Origin: Bacillota bacterium
Lineage (GTDB): Bacteria > Bacillota > Sulfobacillia > JABLXB01
Reading direction: 5' to 3'
NCBI GenBank assembly: GCA_013178305.1
Contig: JABLXB010000001.1
Location: forward strand, 688,253 to 752,252
DNA: 64,000 nucleotides
Shown: in pieces, positions 8,746-16,818 of the stretch
Layout: every line of letters begins with the position of its first letter
Numbering within the stretch: the first letter of the stretch is position 1
The notes under the pieces: model-generated
Told to the model about the DNA's origin: nothing
Database searches by the model: none
What the model saw: only the letters and a program-made list of their open reading frames with translations
Position numbers and translations under genes: made by a program

Positions 8746-10149
8746 CTACATCTTCGTGCGAATGACGTCGATGGCCATCTTCAGCTGCGGGTCGTCGTCG
8801 TGCGCGGCCTTCGATAACGCCTCGTTGACCTTCGCTATCGTCCGGGAGTCCGCGGTCCCCGTTGCCAGGAAGCCGTTTGCCCTCTGGAAGCTCACTACAG
8901 CTCCCGCGGTTGCCGGGCCGTAGATGCCGTCCTCCTCGAGTTTGTACCCGAGGTGATTGAGCCTCTGCTGGAGCGCAAGTACATCCAGCCCGATGCTCAT
9001 TCTGCCCAAATTCCTGGAAATCTTCAACGGCTCATACCCGCTCTGGTCCAGCGATTTCACGATGATGTCGGGCTCTATGCCGGTGCCATGGATGGACCTC
9101 CCCGACGGTGTATAATACCTAGCCGTCGTCAGCCTGAGGCCTGACCCTTCACGCAGGTTGAGCAGGGTCTGCACGAGTCCCTTTCCGAACGTCTTCGTTC
9201 CTATGATTGTCCCGACCTTGCGGTCCTGGACCGCCCCGGCGACTATCTCTGAGGCGCTCGCGCTACCGCCGTCCACCAGCACCACGAGCGGCAGCCCGAG
9301 GCCGGTAGAGGACGACGACTTGATGTCCTTTTTGCCATCCTTGTCCACCACCGAAACGATCGGTCCTTCGGGCACGAACAGTTCGGCTATCCTGACGCAT
9401 TCATCCAGCAGACCGCCGGGGTTCCCGCGGAGGTCGAGGATGAACGCCCTGGCGCCGTTCTCCTTGAGCGACTCGAGCGCCGCTTTCGTTTCTATGAATG
9501 CGTTGTCCCCAAACTGGCTCAATTCGATATACCCTACATTGTCGGCTACCATCCGGTGTTCGACGGATGTCATGATAATGTTCTCGCGAGTCAAAACGTG
9601 GTCAACCGGGTTTCCACCGGACGCGGGCAGGATCGTGAGTATGACCTGTGTTCCGGCAGCACCCCGGATCATCTCGGCCGCTTTGTCGGACGATACGTCG
9701 TACATCTCCTTGCCGTCTACCTTCAGGATCCTGTCGCCTGCCTTGATCCCCGCGCGTGCAGCGGGCGACCCCTTGACCGGGGCGATCACGATGATGTACT
9801 TGTCCTTGACCCCGATAGTCAGGCCAACCCCGGAGTAGTTGCCACGAGCCCTGATGATGAAGTCCTGCCATTCGCGCGGTGTGAAGTAGTCCGAATAGGG
9901 ATCTCCCAGGGAGCGGACCGCGCCTGCAACGGCGCCATCGATGACCTTGTCGATGTCCACGCGGTCGACATACCGCTTTTGTATGATGTCTATGACTTCC
10001 TGGAGCTTCTCCCAGCCGGTCGACTGCGACTGCTCGCCAAACAGCGTCTTGAGCGGGATGACCTCCGAGGCTGTGGTATACCCGGCGACGCCTACCAGAA
10101 GGAAGACGCCGAGCAACAGGGTCAAAAGATGCTTTCGATTGTTGAACAC
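8746..10149 (-). CDS. ctpA: Carboxy-terminal processing protease, S41 family (CtpA/CtpB)
   Basis: Secreted or membrane-tethered serine protease, 467 aa from the GTG at 10149. This start is preceded by GGGGGGTG eight bases away and gives a clean signal anchor (HLLTLLLGVFLLVGVAGYTTA). A PDZ domain spans about residues 100-185. The S41 core carries the Ser/Lys dyad in GGSASASEI (Ser about 298) and TFGKG (Lys about 323). A C-terminal peptidoglycan-binding domain (about residues 385-450, LQQRLNHLGY) suggests wall localisation. B. subtilis CtpB, in the same gene neighbourhood, cleaves SpoIVFA during sporulation signalling; whether this protein does so is unknown. Confidence 0.93.
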   Translation of the reverse strand: MFNNRKHLLTLLLGVFLLVGVAGYTTASEVIPLKTLFGEQSQSTGWEKLQEVIDIIQKRYVDRVDIDKVIDGAVAGAVRSLGDPYSDYFTPREWQDFIIRARGNYSGVGLTIGVKDKYIIVIAPVKGSPAARAGIKAGDRILKVDGKEMYDVSSDKAAEMIRGAAGTQVILTILPASGGNPVDHVLTRENIIMTSVEHRMVADNVGYIELSQFGDNAFIETKAALESLKENGARAFILDLRGNPGGLLDECVRIAELFVPEGPIVSVVDKDGKKDIKSSSSTGLGLPLVVLVDGGSASASEIVAGAVQDRKVGTIIGTKTFGKGLVQTLLNLREGSGLRLTTARYYTPSGRSIHGTGIEPDIIVKSLDQSGYEPLKISRNLGRMSIGLDVLALQQRLNHLGYKLEEDGIYGPATAGAVVSFQRANGFLATGTADSRTIAKVNEALSKAAHDDDPQLKMAIDVIRTKM

Positions 10150-10200
10150 TTGGGTGACACCCCCCGGGGGCTTCAATCCTGCTTCGTTTTGCGTGTAACC

Positions 10201-10228
10201 AAAAACCGCCCAGTGCACCTGGCGGTTT
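10201..10228 (-). terminator. Hairpin with short U-tract between M23 peptidase and protease genes
   Basis: Minus-strand stem AACCGCC/GGCGGTT with a partly paired loop, followed by a run of T residues. It may be a weak or partial terminator allowing read-through from the ftsEX-M23 genes into the protease gene. Confidence 0.45.
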
Positions 10229-10314
10229 GCTCTCCAGTCAAGAACAGTCTAGCATAATGCGCAGTTCACGTCACTTGGAGTCGCCGATAGTGCGGGGCCG
10301 CCGCCCCCCTTCCG

Positions 10315-11514
10315 CTACTTGAGCCACTTGAGTGGGTCGTTAGGCGCGCCGTTGACGCGGACCTCGAAATGGAGGTGGGGGCCCGTACTGAGGCCCGTGG
10401 AGCCCACCCGTCCTATGACGAATCCCCTGTCCACGACTTGACCCGAACTCACCAGCAAGGTATCGCAGTGGGCGTACAGGGTCGAAACCCCTCCGCCGTG
10501 GTCAATGATTATGGCCTTGCCGTATCCGCCGAGCAACCCGGCGTGTAATACCGCGCCCGCCTCCGCCGCCAGAACGCTGCTACCGCGGGACGCACCTATG
10601 TCGATACCCGAGTGCATGCGCATCGTGCGCAATATCGGGTGACGCCTCATGCCGAACCGCGAAGTCACGGCGCCCTTGGCCGGCCACAACATGTTGAGGG
10701 GCCCGATGCGCCGGAAGCCCTCCTTCGCCTGCAAGTCCTTGATTATCTCAACCAGTTGCTCGGAGAGTTCCTCGAGTTCGTCCAGCGCCTTCTCGTACTC
10801 GCTGCGCTCCTTCTTGACCTGTGCGAGGAACTGCTCCCTATCCGCCGCGCGGGAGGTTACCTGCTCCCTCTTGAGGGCCACCTGCCCTTTCAGCGACTCG
10901 AGTTCATCCCGCCGTTCTTCGAGCTCCTCCTTCTTATCCCTGTACTCCTGTTCCTGCTGCTTGATGTCGGTGGCCAGCGACACATCGTGTTTCACTATCG
11001 ACCTGACCATCTCGAACCGGCTCAGGAGGTCCTGCACATCGACGGCGCCGAGGATTACTTCGATATAACCGATCGGCCCTACCTTATACAACCATTTTAG
11101 GCGGTTCTTCAGCAGGTCGTTCCTCTTGCGGAGCTCCTCCTCGGTTTCCTTCAGTCCGTTTTCCGTCTCGCTTATCGCCCTCTGCGTGGACTGCAGTCGC
11201 GCCTCAATGTACTTCAGGTTGTTCTGGGCCTTCTCGAGCTCCTGCTCGAGCCTTTTCAGCTCGGTCAGCAGGCTCTTTTCCTGACCACGGGTACGCTGTA
11301 TCTGCTGCCTGTAACGCTCGATCTCGCGGTTCACGCGGTCGAGCTGCTCCCTCTTGTCCTCGAGTTCCCCCGCGCGCACGGGCCGAGCGTACCCCGGCAA
11401 TGCCGTCAGGACAAGGGACACGCAGATGACGAGGCACACAAACCTCGAGAAACGGCGTGGCGCCGGCTGAACCGAATGACTCGTATGGCTTGTCCGATCT
11501 AACCTCACGGTCAA
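10315..11514 (-). CDS. Murein hydrolase activator, coiled-coil plus M23 peptidase (EnvC-like)
   Basis: 399 aa: basic N-terminus with a signal anchor (about residues 20-45), two long coiled-coil stretches (about residues 50-265), then a LytM/M23 domain. The zinc motifs MHSGIDIG and HLHFEV are intact, so it may be an active DD-endopeptidase rather than a degenerate activator. It sits next to ftsEX, matching the known partnership in which FtsEX controls a coiled-coil hydrolase or activator at the septum. The TTG at 11514 is chosen because AGGAGG lies nine bases upstream. Confidence 0.9.
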   Translation of the reverse strand: MTVRLDRTSHTSHSVQPAPRRFSRFVCLVICVSLVLTALPGYARPVRAGELEDKREQLDRVNREIERYRQQIQRTRGQEKSLLTELKRLEQELEKAQNNLKYIEARLQSTQRAISETENGLKETEEELRKRNDLLKNRLKWLYKVGPIGYIEVILGAVDVQDLLSRFEMVRSIVKHDVSLATDIKQQEQEYRDKKEELEERRDELESLKGQVALKREQVTSRAADREQFLAQVKKERSEYEKALDELEELSEQLVEIIKDLQAKEGFRRIGPLNMLWPAKGAVTSRFGMRRHPILRTMRMHSGIDIGASRGSSVLAAEAGAVLHAGLLGGYGKAIIIDHGGGVSTLYAHCDTLLVSSGQVVDRGFVIGRVGSTGLSTGPHLHFEVRVNGAPNDPLKWLK

Positions 11515-11527
11515 CGCGTAGCGCCTC

Positions 11528-12415
11528 CTAGATCCGCATAAACCTCCTGATGGATATCCCGCTCCCCGCCGCCCCCATGACCGCCCCCGCGCCGACGAGG
11601 ATCATAGAAAGCGCGTCGACGAGCGGGCTCGGAGCGACAAGCGGTATGAAAGGCAGCACCTTGGGAACATTCACAAACAACCACAGGTAACCGATCCGGC
11701 TCAACAGCGCAGCGAACCCAGCGCCCGTTATTCCGAGCAGGAGCCCTTCGAACACGAAAGGCGCCCTGATGAACCCGTCCGTCGCGCCGACCAGCTTCAT
11801 TATCGCGATCTCTTTCCTGCGGGCGTAGAGCGTGAGTCTTATAGTATTCGACACGAGTGCCACCGTAGCGACCGCAAGCGCCACGACGAGCCCCGTGCCT
11901 ATCAGCCGCAGGGCTCGCGTCACGAGGAACAGCCGCTCCACCATCTCGCTCTTGTAGGACACGCTTTCGACGCCCTTCAGCCTGGACACGGCGTCCGCGA
12001 CGTCCTTCACCTTCTCGGGGGTCTTCAGCGTCATCTCGAACGACGCCGGTAACGGATTGGCGTCCTCGATCCCGGCGAGGAGATCCCTCTGGTCTGCGAA
12101 TTGCTGGCGCAGCCGGCGGAGCGCCTCGTCTTTGCTGACATACTTGACCGACAGCACCTCCGCATACCCGGCGATGGTCGTCTCGATCTCCTTGACCCGC
12201 TTCGAGTCGGTGCCCTCCGCTATGAATGCGCGTATCTCGACCTGCGATTCCAGTACCCGCGCCACGTTGCCCAGATTGACCGAGATGATGTAAACCGCAG
12301 CAAAGCACACCAGACACAAACCGACAGTACTGATCGACGCAAGACTCATTAGAGAGTTCCTCCGGATGCTCCGGAGGGCCTCACGTATGGCGTAGCCCCA
12401 GCTGTTGGGCGTCAT
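11528..12415 (-). CDS. ftsX: FtsX, cell-division ABC transporter-like permease
   Basis: 295 aa integral membrane partner of FtsE that passes the ATPase signal to an extracellular peptidoglycan hydrolase. A first membrane helix at about residues 22-45, a large extracytoplasmic loop (about residues 50-165) and three C-terminal helices in the FtsX domain match the family. The ATG at 12415 overlaps the end of ftsE by 35 bases. The next gene is a coiled-coil M23 hydrolase, the expected partner. Confidence 0.95.
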   Translation of the reverse strand: MTPNSWGYAIREALRSIRRNSLMSLASISTVGLCLVCFAAVYIISVNLGNVARVLESQVEIRAFIAEGTDSKRVKEIETTIAGYAEVLSVKYVSKDEALRRLRQQFADQRDLLAGIEDANPLPASFEMTLKTPEKVKDVADAVSRLKGVESVSYKSEMVERLFLVTRALRLIGTGLVVALAVATVALVSNTIRLTLYARRKEIAIMKLVGATDGFIRAPFVFEGLLLGITGAGFAALLSRIGYLWLFVNVPKVLPFIPLVAPSPLVDALSMILVGAGAVMGAAGSGISIRRFMRI

Positions 12416-13091
12416 TCACGTAGACTCCTCTTTCGTCGTCCCGCACGACCCTGCCGCGCGACATCGCGATCACGCGCTTCTGCATGCTGTTCACGATGCC
12501 CTGGGCGTGCGTGGCCATCACCACTGTGGTGCCCCACCTGTTTATCTCCTCGAGCAGGCGCACGATCCCCCACGACGTGGTGGGATCGAGATTGCCGGTG
12601 GGCTCGTCCGCGATGAGGACGGCGGGCTTGTTTATGATCGCGCGGGCGAGCGCGGTCCTCTGCTGCTCCCCGCCCGAGAGCTGACCGGGCATGGCGTTGG
12701 CTTTGTCCTTGAGGCCCACCGCATCGAGCGCCTGCGGGACGCGCCGTCTTATCTCGCGCCTGGACATGCCCGTTACCTCGAGGGCAAACGCAACGTTGTC
12801 GAACACGTTGCGGTCGGGGAGCAGTTTGAAGTCCTGGAAGACCACACCGATGTTTCGCCTGAGGAACGGGACGTCGCACGTGCGGAGTTTCGTGACGTCG
12901 TCGCCGTCGAAAATGACCGAGCCTGCGGTGGGAAGTTCCTCCCTGTAGATGAGCCTCGTCAGCGTGGTTTTCCCAGCGCCGCTCGGCCCCACGACAAACA
13001 CGAACTCGCCCTTCCGGATAACGAGGTTGACCTGGGACAGGGCGACGACGTTGTTTGGATATGCCTTTGTGACTTGCCTGAATTCGATCAA
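12381..13091 (-). CDS. ftsE: FtsE, cell-division ATP-binding protein
   Basis: 236 aa ABC ATPase with Walker A GPSGAGKTT, signature LSGGEQQRTALARA, Walker B VLIADEPTGNLD and the switch histidine in MATH, all typical of FtsE. The product begins IEFRQVTKAY after a TTG start at 13091. It heads the leftward operon ftsE-ftsX-M23-ctpA-minJ-like-deacetylase. Confidence 0.95.
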   Translation of the reverse strand: MIEFRQVTKAYPNNVVALSQVNLVIRKGEFVFVVGPSGAGKTTLTRLIYREELPTAGSVIFDGDDVTKLRTCDVPFLRRNIGVVFQDFKLLPDRNVFDNVAFALEVTGMSRREIRRRVPQALDAVGLKDKANAMPGQLSGGEQQRTALARAIINKPAVLIADEPTGNLDPTTSWGIVRLLEEINRWGTTVVMATHAQGIVNSMQKRVIAMSRGRVVRDDERGVYVNDAQQLGLRHT

Positions 13092-13335
13092 TCTCGATCC
13101 CCGCAGACTGGTTTCTCCCCAACCGGCCGGACAGCCTCGCCGGTGGGGTGCGTTTCCGCTGGTACAGGCCGTAACAAGTGCCTCTGTGCGGGAACGCTTT
13201 CGACACCTCTTTACGCGAATCCTCTTTGTGCAGGCAAATCAGTTGTGAACGTTCTTCGAAACTTATTCGACACGTACCGCGCGCAGTGACGTGTACCCCG
13301 GCAGGTTAGTCGGCCGCCCGGGTGCGTGCCCGTTA
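13092..13335. other. Intergenic region between divergent ftsE and the B12 operon
   Basis: About 240 bases with no convincing gene. It must hold the ftsE promoter, but no clear -10/-35 pair was found for that direction. Confidence 0.5.
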
Positions 13336-13364
13336 TTGTACGCTGCCCCTGCGCGGGGTATAAT
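13336..13364 (+). promoter_or_regulatory. Sigma-A-like promoter of the cbiB operon
   Basis: -35 TTGTAC (13336-13341), exactly 17 bases, then a perfect -10 TATAAT (13359-13364). It lies about 30 bases before the cobalamin riboswitch. Confidence 0.75.
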
Positions 13365-13394
13365 GGTCGTAGATGCCACGCCAACCAGATACCG

Positions 13395-13560
13395 CGCAAA
13401 CAGGTCCCCGGAAAAGGGGTAAAGAGGGAATCAGGTTCGAAGCCTGAGCGGTCCCGCCACTGTAAACGGGGAGTCACCGGCGCAAACCCACTGTCCAAGC
13501 CCTCACGGCAACAGGACCGCCGTAAGACGGCGCAGCACAAATCAACACCGCGGTGTGCGG
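13395..13560 (+). ncRNA. Cobalamin riboswitch upstream of cbiB-pduX-cobD (variant 3' half)
   Basis: The 5' half has the family blocks GGTCCCC...GGGGT, AAAGAGGGAATC, AGGTTCGAAGCCTGAG, GGTCCCGCCACTGTAAA and GGGGAGTC. The 3' half is short and lacks a textbook B12 box. Where AGCCAGGAGACCTGCC is expected, the sequence is AAGCCCTCACGGCAACAGG. It is followed by a UUCG-loop terminator, then cobamide genes, which fits feedback control. The exact 3' boundary is uncertain. Confidence 0.8.
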
Positions 13561-13612
13561 CCGTACTGCACCCTTCGGAGGAGAGGACGGTACGCCGGTT
13601 CAGTGAACAGCC

Positions 13613-13643
13613 GGCCCAGCCTTCGAGGCTGGGCCTCGTCTTT
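13613..13643 (+). terminator. Riboswitch-controlled intrinsic terminator before cbiB
   Basis: Near-perfect stem GGCCCAGCC/AGGCTGGGCC around a TTCG tetraloop, followed by TCGTCTTT. It lies between the cobalamin aptamer and the cbiB ATG. Confidence 0.7.
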
Positions 13644-13698
13644 GGGGTCATCCGATCCGGCCCGTGAAGGCGCCGGCAGTGCGCCTGGAGGAAGCGTC

Positions 13699-14658
13699 AT
13701 GCCCGTGTTGATCGCTTGTCTAATGGACCTGGCCCTGGGAGATCCGCCCTGGCTGCCCCATCCGGTGCGCCTGATCGGCCGCCTGACGGCGCGGCTCGAG
13801 GCCGTCCTCCGTCCGAGGAAACCTGTCCCGGTCTGGGATCTGCTGGGCGGTACGCTCTTGACGCTATTCGTCGTCGGACTCTCATACGCCGGAGCGGTGG
13901 GGATCACCGGAGTCGCGTCGGCCATCCATCCGTGGTTCGGTCGGCTGGTTTCCGCCTGCCTGATATTCACCACGATAGCCTTCCGAAGCCTGAAGGAATC
14001 CGCACACGGAGTGCACGAGTGCCTTGACGCGGGAAACCTTCCACTCGCACGCGCCAGGACTGCTATGATAGTAGGGAGAGACACCGCCGGCCTGGATGAG
14101 GCGGAGATCGCCAGGGCTGTCGTGGAAACCGTCGCCGAGAACACGGTTGACGCGGTGGTTTCACCTCTCTTCTATGCAGCCCTGGGCGGGGCGCCGGCAG
14201 CGGTAGCCTACCGCGCAGTGAACACGCTTGATTCCATGGTTGGTTACAAGAACACGCGGTACCTCTATTTCGGTCGAGCCTCGGCGCGACTTGACGACCT
14301 GGCAAACTTCGTGCCCGCCAGGATCGGCGCCATCCTGATCGTGATGGCAGCCATGCTTACCCGGCGAGACTGGAGGCGCGCGTGGAGAACATTGCTCCGG
14401 GATGGCAGAAATCACCCCAGTCCCAACAGCGGGCAGCCCGAAGCCGCGATGTCCGGCGCCATCGGGGTCCGGCTGGGTGGGCTGAACTACTACGGGGGGA
14501 AGCCATCATTTCGGCCCTACATCGGATGGGATGGCTCGCCTGCGCTGAAAGGACACATCCGTGAGGCCACCACGCTTCTGAGTGTCGCCTCACATGCGGC
14601 CGCTATACTCGCGGTAGCCGGGGAGGTGATTGGGGCTGGCCTGTACGGATGGCTTTGA
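13699..14658 (+). CDS. cbiB: Adenosylcobinamide-phosphate synthase CbiB
   Basis: 319 aa integral membrane enzyme that attaches aminopropanol phosphate to adenosylcobyric acid. Conserved features are the N-terminal LALGDPPWLPHPVRLIG, ENTVDAVVSPLFY, NTLDSMVGYKN and the C-terminal GGLNYYGG. The ATG at 13699 has GGAGG seven bases upstream. First gene of the riboswitch-controlled operon; CobQ (26.6 kb) makes its substrate and CobD makes its co-substrate. Confidence 0.95.
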   Translation: MPVLIACLMDLALGDPPWLPHPVRLIGRLTARLEAVLRPRKPVPVWDLLGGTLLTLFVVGLSYAGAVGITGVASAIHPWFGRLVSACLIFTTIAFRSLKESAHGVHECLDAGNLPLARARTAMIVGRDTAGLDEAEIARAVVETVAENTVDAVVSPLFYAALGGAPAAVAYRAVNTLDSMVGYKNTRYLYFGRASARLDDLANFVPARIGAILIVMAAMLTRRDWRRAWRTLLRDGRNHPSPNSGQPEAAMSGAIGVRLGGLNYYGGKPSFRPYIGWDGSPALKGHIREATTLLSVASHAAAILAVAGEVIGAGLYGWL

Positions 14659-15667
14659 GGCCGAACTTTCCGGCGGAGTTGCCTCGGCCACTGCGGTGGC
14701 CCCGGGGAGCTGTGGCGAACTTGTCCAGGGTAGCATCGCAGGCGTGGACTTGCTTGTCAGCTGCCCCATTGATGTTTACTCGCGAGTCCAGGTGACGGTG
14801 AGTCTACCGCCCGGGACCAATGCACGGCTAGCAACCCTCAGCGGTCAACCGGGCCAGCAAGACCACGGTACGCCCGGGTTGCCCAAGGCCCGCCGGGCGG
14901 TGTGGCTCTCGTTGGCCCGCCTGGGGATCACTGACGAAACAGTGAGTCTGAGCATCAACGTGTCCAGCCCGATTCCTCACGGTAAGGGTATGGGCAGCAG
15001 TACGGCCGATATAGCCGCGGCGGTCGCCGCCACTTTCGCCGCCTTCGGCAAGAGGGCCTCTCCTCACGACATTGCGGCCATCGCCTTGAGCATCGAGCCC
15101 ACGGATGGGACCATGTTCAGGGGAATCGCGCTTTTCGACCACAGGCAGGGGCGGGTAACGCGTCACCTCGGAAAGCCACCGGGCGTGGACCTGCTCATAG
15201 TGGATCCCGGTGGGGAAGTAGACACACTCGAGTTCAACAGGAATCCCCATCTTCCGGAACTGAACAGGAAAAAGGAACGGGAAGTGGCTGAGGCGCTTTG
15301 CCTGGTAGAACAGGGTGTGAGGAACAGAGATCCACGGGCTCTTGGTGAAGGCTCCACTCTAAGTGCGAAGGCGCACCAGGCCATACTGCCGAAGCCCGGG
15401 CTTGACCTCGTCCTGACCGCTGCGAAGGACACCGGCGGCGCCGGAATTAACGTCGCCCACAGTGGCACCGTTATGGGGATGCTGTTCGACTCACGTACCG
15501 TTGATCTGCCCGAGGTGGAAACGTATGTGCGACGCAAGCTCCCGTGGGCGGCCATTACAAGTGCGAGGCTGATCGGCGGGGGCGTAAAGGTGGTGAAAAC
15601 GGGTGAGGATCACCTCTCACGGCGGGAACACACTCGCTGCGGGGCGCCGGTACGGGCTCAGGCCTGA
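14630..15667 (+). CDS. pduX: L-threonine kinase, GHMP family (PduX-like)
   Basis: About 345 aa GHMP-fold kinase. The N-terminal APGSCGELVQG and the ATP-binding loop SSPIPHGKGMGSSTAD are typical of PduX, which phosphorylates L-threonine for aminopropanol synthesis. It overlaps cbiB by 29 bases and cobD by 65, so the three genes are tightly coupled. CobD next door uses the product, threonine phosphate. The TTG start at 14630 follows GGAGGTGA closely; a GTG near 14696, just before the conserved APG motif, is an alternative. Confidence 0.88.
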   Translation: MGLACTDGFEAELSGGVASATAVAPGSCGELVQGSIAGVDLLVSCPIDVYSRVQVTVSLPPGTNARLATLSGQPGQQDHGTPGLPKARRAVWLSLARLGITDETVSLSINVSSPIPHGKGMGSSTADIAAAVAATFAAFGKRASPHDIAAIALSIEPTDGTMFRGIALFDHRQGRVTRHLGKPPGVDLLIVDPGGEVDTLEFNRNPHLPELNRKKEREVAEALCLVEQGVRNRDPRALGEGSTLSAKAHQAILPKPGLDLVLTAAKDTGGAGINVAHSGTVMGMLFDSRTVDLPEVETYVRRKLPWAAITSARLIGGGVKVVKTGEDHLSRREHTRCGAPVRAQA

Positions 15668-16712
15668 GGACTTCATTGACTTCAGCGCGAGTATAAATCC
15701 AATCGGCCCTTCGGCCCGGGCGATCGAGAGGATCGCTGGGGAAATCCCTTCAATTGCCCGCTATCCCGACCCCGAGTGTTCGGAACTCGTCGAGGAGCTC
15801 TCCAGGCATCTCGCCGTCCACCGGTCGCACGTGCTGGTGGGGAACGGAGGCGCCGAGGTCATCTTCGCGACGATGCGCGCGCTCTCACCTGCTCGGACCA
15901 TAATAGTGGCACCCACTTTCTCGGAGTACGCGCACGCGGCAGAAGCCCTGGGAATACCCGTCGTCAGGGTTCTGCTGTCACCGGAGAACGGCTTCGGTCT
16001 CGACCCCGCGGTGATATCGGCTACAGTCTCTATGGGAGACGCCATCGTCGTCTGTAATCCCAATAACCCCACGGCAAACCTCACGAACGCGGAAACGCTC
16101 GGCGATCTCCTCCGGAGGACCGAAACCGCCGGAGCCTACCTGATCGTCGACGAGGCGTTCATGGAGTTCGTGGGCGACAGGGCAGTGTACTCAATGGTTC
16201 CGCTCACACGCTACTTGCGGGGTCTCATCGTAATCGGGTCGCTGACCAAGTTTTACGCCCTTCCGGGGTTGAGGATAGGGTATGCCGTGGGCTGCCCCGA
16301 ACTGGTGGATAAGATTACTCGCCAGATCCCCCCCTGGAGCGTTAATTCGCTGGCACAGGCGGCTGCTGTCGAGTCCCTGCGCGACAAGGACTATGCGGAG
16401 GCCACGCTTACGTTCATCTCGTCCGAAAGAGAGTGGTTCGCAGGCGAGCTGGCAGGCATTCCGGGGGTGATTGTCTGGCCTCCTTCCGCGAACTACATCC
16501 TGTTTGAGGTGCGGGGGTTGGGACTGAACGCGACTCAACTCGCCGACCACCTGGGTCGCAGGGGCATACTCGTGAGGGACTGTTCTGCGTTTGAGGGACT
16601 CAATGAGTATTACGTGCGGGTCGCCGTGCTGAAACGGGAGGCTAATCTCCGCCTGGTCGAGGAGATACGCCGGTTGTCCCGCCGGCATACGCCTGTTATC
16701 AAGGGCTGCTGA
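15603..16712 (+). CDS. cobD: Threonine-phosphate decarboxylase CobD (PLP-dependent)
   Basis: 369 aa class I aminotransferase-fold enzyme converting L-threonine O-3-phosphate to (R)-1-amino-2-propanol phosphate, the linker CbiB attaches. The PLP lysine lies in SLTKFYALPGLRIGY; NPNNPT and the substrate motif DFSASINPIGPS are conserved. GTG start at 15603 inside the end of pduX. Histidinol-phosphate aminotransferase is a close relative, but the neighbours decide for CobD. Confidence 0.92.
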   Translation: MRITSHGGNTLAAGRRYGLRPEDFIDFSASINPIGPSARAIERIAGEIPSIARYPDPECSELVEELSRHLAVHRSHVLVGNGGAEVIFATMRALSPARTIIVAPTFSEYAHAAEALGIPVVRVLLSPENGFGLDPAVISATVSMGDAIVVCNPNNPTANLTNAETLGDLLRRTETAGAYLIVDEAFMEFVGDRAVYSMVPLTRYLRGLIVIGSLTKFYALPGLRIGYAVGCPELVDKITRQIPPWSVNSLAQAAAVESLRDKDYAEATLTFISSEREWFAGELAGIPGVIVWPPSANYILFEVRGLGLNATQLADHLGRRGILVRDCSAFEGLNEYYVRVAVLKREANLRLVEEIRRLSRRHTPVIKGC

Positions 16713-16818
16713 GAGCCGGCCCTTCTTGCGCCTGTAGAAGCGAGAAGCGAAGCAATCTGAGCAAGTGCGATGCGAAGCAGGCTCAAACGCACCTCCCTCT
16801 GTCCGGATATCCTGCCGG

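Noticed and set aside
13555-13698. N-terminal extension of cbiB upstream of 13699
   Set aside because: It would translate the riboswitch terminator region; the ATG at 13699 has a good ribosome site and matches the family.
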